Shown here piece after piece: positions 63,589 through 64,000 of a stretch of 64,000 bases of DNA. A program made the position numbers and the translations under genes. The notes under the pieces were generated by a model, which did not search any database, had not been told where the DNA came from, and saw only the letters and a program-made list of their open reading frames with translations. How positions within the stretch are numbered: the stretch's first letter is position 1; each line of letters opens with the position of its first letter. The stretch comes from Gaiellasilicea sp046594445 (GTDB taxonomy: Bacteria > Actinomycetota > Thermoleophilia > Gaiellales > Gaiellaceae). The stretch is taken from positions 1 through 64,000 of the forward strand of contig JBKJSM010000122.1 in NCBI GenBank assembly GCA_046594445.1, given 5' to 3'.

Positions 63589-63942
63589 TCATGCGGATCT
63601 CCGCACGTCTTCGATGTGCACCTCGACCGCGGCGACCGGGAGCCCTGTCAGCCGCTCCACCTCGTAGGTGACACGCGACCGGACCGTGGTCGCCACCTCG
63701 GCGAGGTTGAGGCCGTACTCGACGATCACGTGCAGGTCGAGCCGGAGCCCGTCACCCGACGGGGCGACGCCGATCCCCTGGGTCAGCTTGTCCCGGGTCA
63801 GCAGCCGCTTGATGCCCTTGCCGGCCATGCCGACCACGCCGTAGCACTCCGCCGCCGTGTGGCCGACGATCTGCGCGATCGCGTCGGCCGCGATCGTGAT
63901 CCGGCCGAGCTCGGACTGCTCTGTCAAGTGTTCCCGCTCCAT
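63589..63942 (-). CDS. Asp23/Gls24 family envelope stress protein
   Basis: 117-residue DUF322 protein. LGRITIAADAIAQIVGHTAA, ECYGVVGMAGKG, GLRLDLHVIVEYGLNLAEVA and VERLTGLPVAAVEVHIEDVR give the full family pattern. Asp23 proteins sit beneath the membrane and respond to envelope stress; the gene is regularly next to yloV/fakA in Gram-positives. TAAGCT lies 8 nt before ATG 63942. The last 58 bases of the window show nothing I can support. Confidence 0.92.
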   Translation of the reverse strand: MEREHLTEQSELGRITIAADAIAQIVGHTAAECYGVVGMAGKGIKRLLTRDKLTQGIGVAPSGDGLRLDLHVIVEYGLNLAEVATTVRSRVTYEVERLTGLPVAAVEVHIEDVRRSA

Positions 63943-63950
63943 GCTTCGCG

Positions 63951-63956
63951 AGCTTA
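63951..63956 (-). promoter_or_regulatory. -10 box TAAGCT of the Asp23 gene
   Basis: TAAGCT on the minus strand is 8 nt before ATG 63942. Confidence 0.35.
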
Positions 63957-64000
63957 GACGGTGCGGAAGTGCAGGAGGTTGCGCGCGGGAAGCGGGCTAG

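Overview
The window is chromosomal DNA from a very GC-rich bacterium. Codon use, frequent GTG/TTG starts, tRNA genes without an encoded CCA, an Lsr2-like nucleoid protein, an actinobacterial-type AddAB recombination pair and the order rpsP-rimM-trmD-lepB-rplS next to ffh-ftsY-smc-rnc-acpP-plsX-rpmF all fit Actinomycetota. My best guess is the class Thermoleophilia (Gaiellales/Solirubrobacterales-like); this is inferred from gene content and protein style, not from a marker phylogeny. There is no rRNA, CRISPR array, prophage or intact insertion sequence.

Layout. 0.25-1.74 kb is a decaying cluster of toxin-antitoxin genes: an intact VapBC, an RHH/RelE pair whose antitoxin carries a frameshift, and a RelE fused to another antitoxin's tail and followed by a VapC stump. 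1.8-3.4 kb holds two tandem paralogues of an unrecognised single-pass membrane protein. 3.4-3.86 kb is non-coding apart from a possible 22-residue peptide between a perfect hairpin and a terminator. 3.86-20 kb carries housekeeping and metabolic genes: a hybrid sensor kinase, AlgH, a dead luciferase-like monooxygenase, a haloperoxidase-type hydrolase, initiator tRNA, a PAP2/nitronate monooxygenase/PEP-mutase-like operon, Ppx/GppA, CBS protein and glutamate dehydrogenase, tRNA-Leu, RmuC, a bacterial eRF1-like protein, thioredoxin reductase and endonuclease III. 19.7-26 kb is the AddA/AddB helicase-nuclease pair. 26-41.7 kb contains an Lsr2-like protein, topoisomerase IB, an isocitrate/isopropylmalate-type dehydrogenase, a ferritin-like protein, HD-GYP, the three-gene proton-translocating transhydrogenase, ornithine-cyclodeaminase-like and FAD oxidoreductase genes, DprA and ComM, an orphan DNA methyltransferase, two secreted copper proteins and HtpX.

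From 41.85 to 63.94 kb nearly every gene lies on the minus strand in one long information-processing, cell-envelope and lipid region: YraN, RnhB, L19, LepB, TrmD, RimM, KhpA, S16, Ffh, FtsY, a nucleotidyltransferase, SMC, RNase III, ACP, PlsX, L32, YceD, a coiled-coil protein, CoaD, RsmD, a Phd/PIN module, RecG, a DegV protein (FakB-like), a response regulator, a FakA-like kinase and Asp23. PlsX, ACP, CoaD, FakA and FakB together form a fatty-acid activation and phospholipid precursor set.

Three things stand out. A two-part 98-bp element occurs twice with identical spacing, 5' of rpsP and 5' of the FakA gene; in both copies a perfect 12-bp hairpin contains a micro-ORF starting MGEPWVPP behind a strong Shine-Dalgarno, and in the FakA copy its stop overlaps the downstream start as GTGA. 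Many genes have a TANNNT box 6-10 nt before the start codon, which suggests widespread leaderless transcription. Several genes appear to have lost or changed their start codon (PIN toxin, RNase III, ornithine-cyclodeaminase-like), which could be biology or consensus errors.
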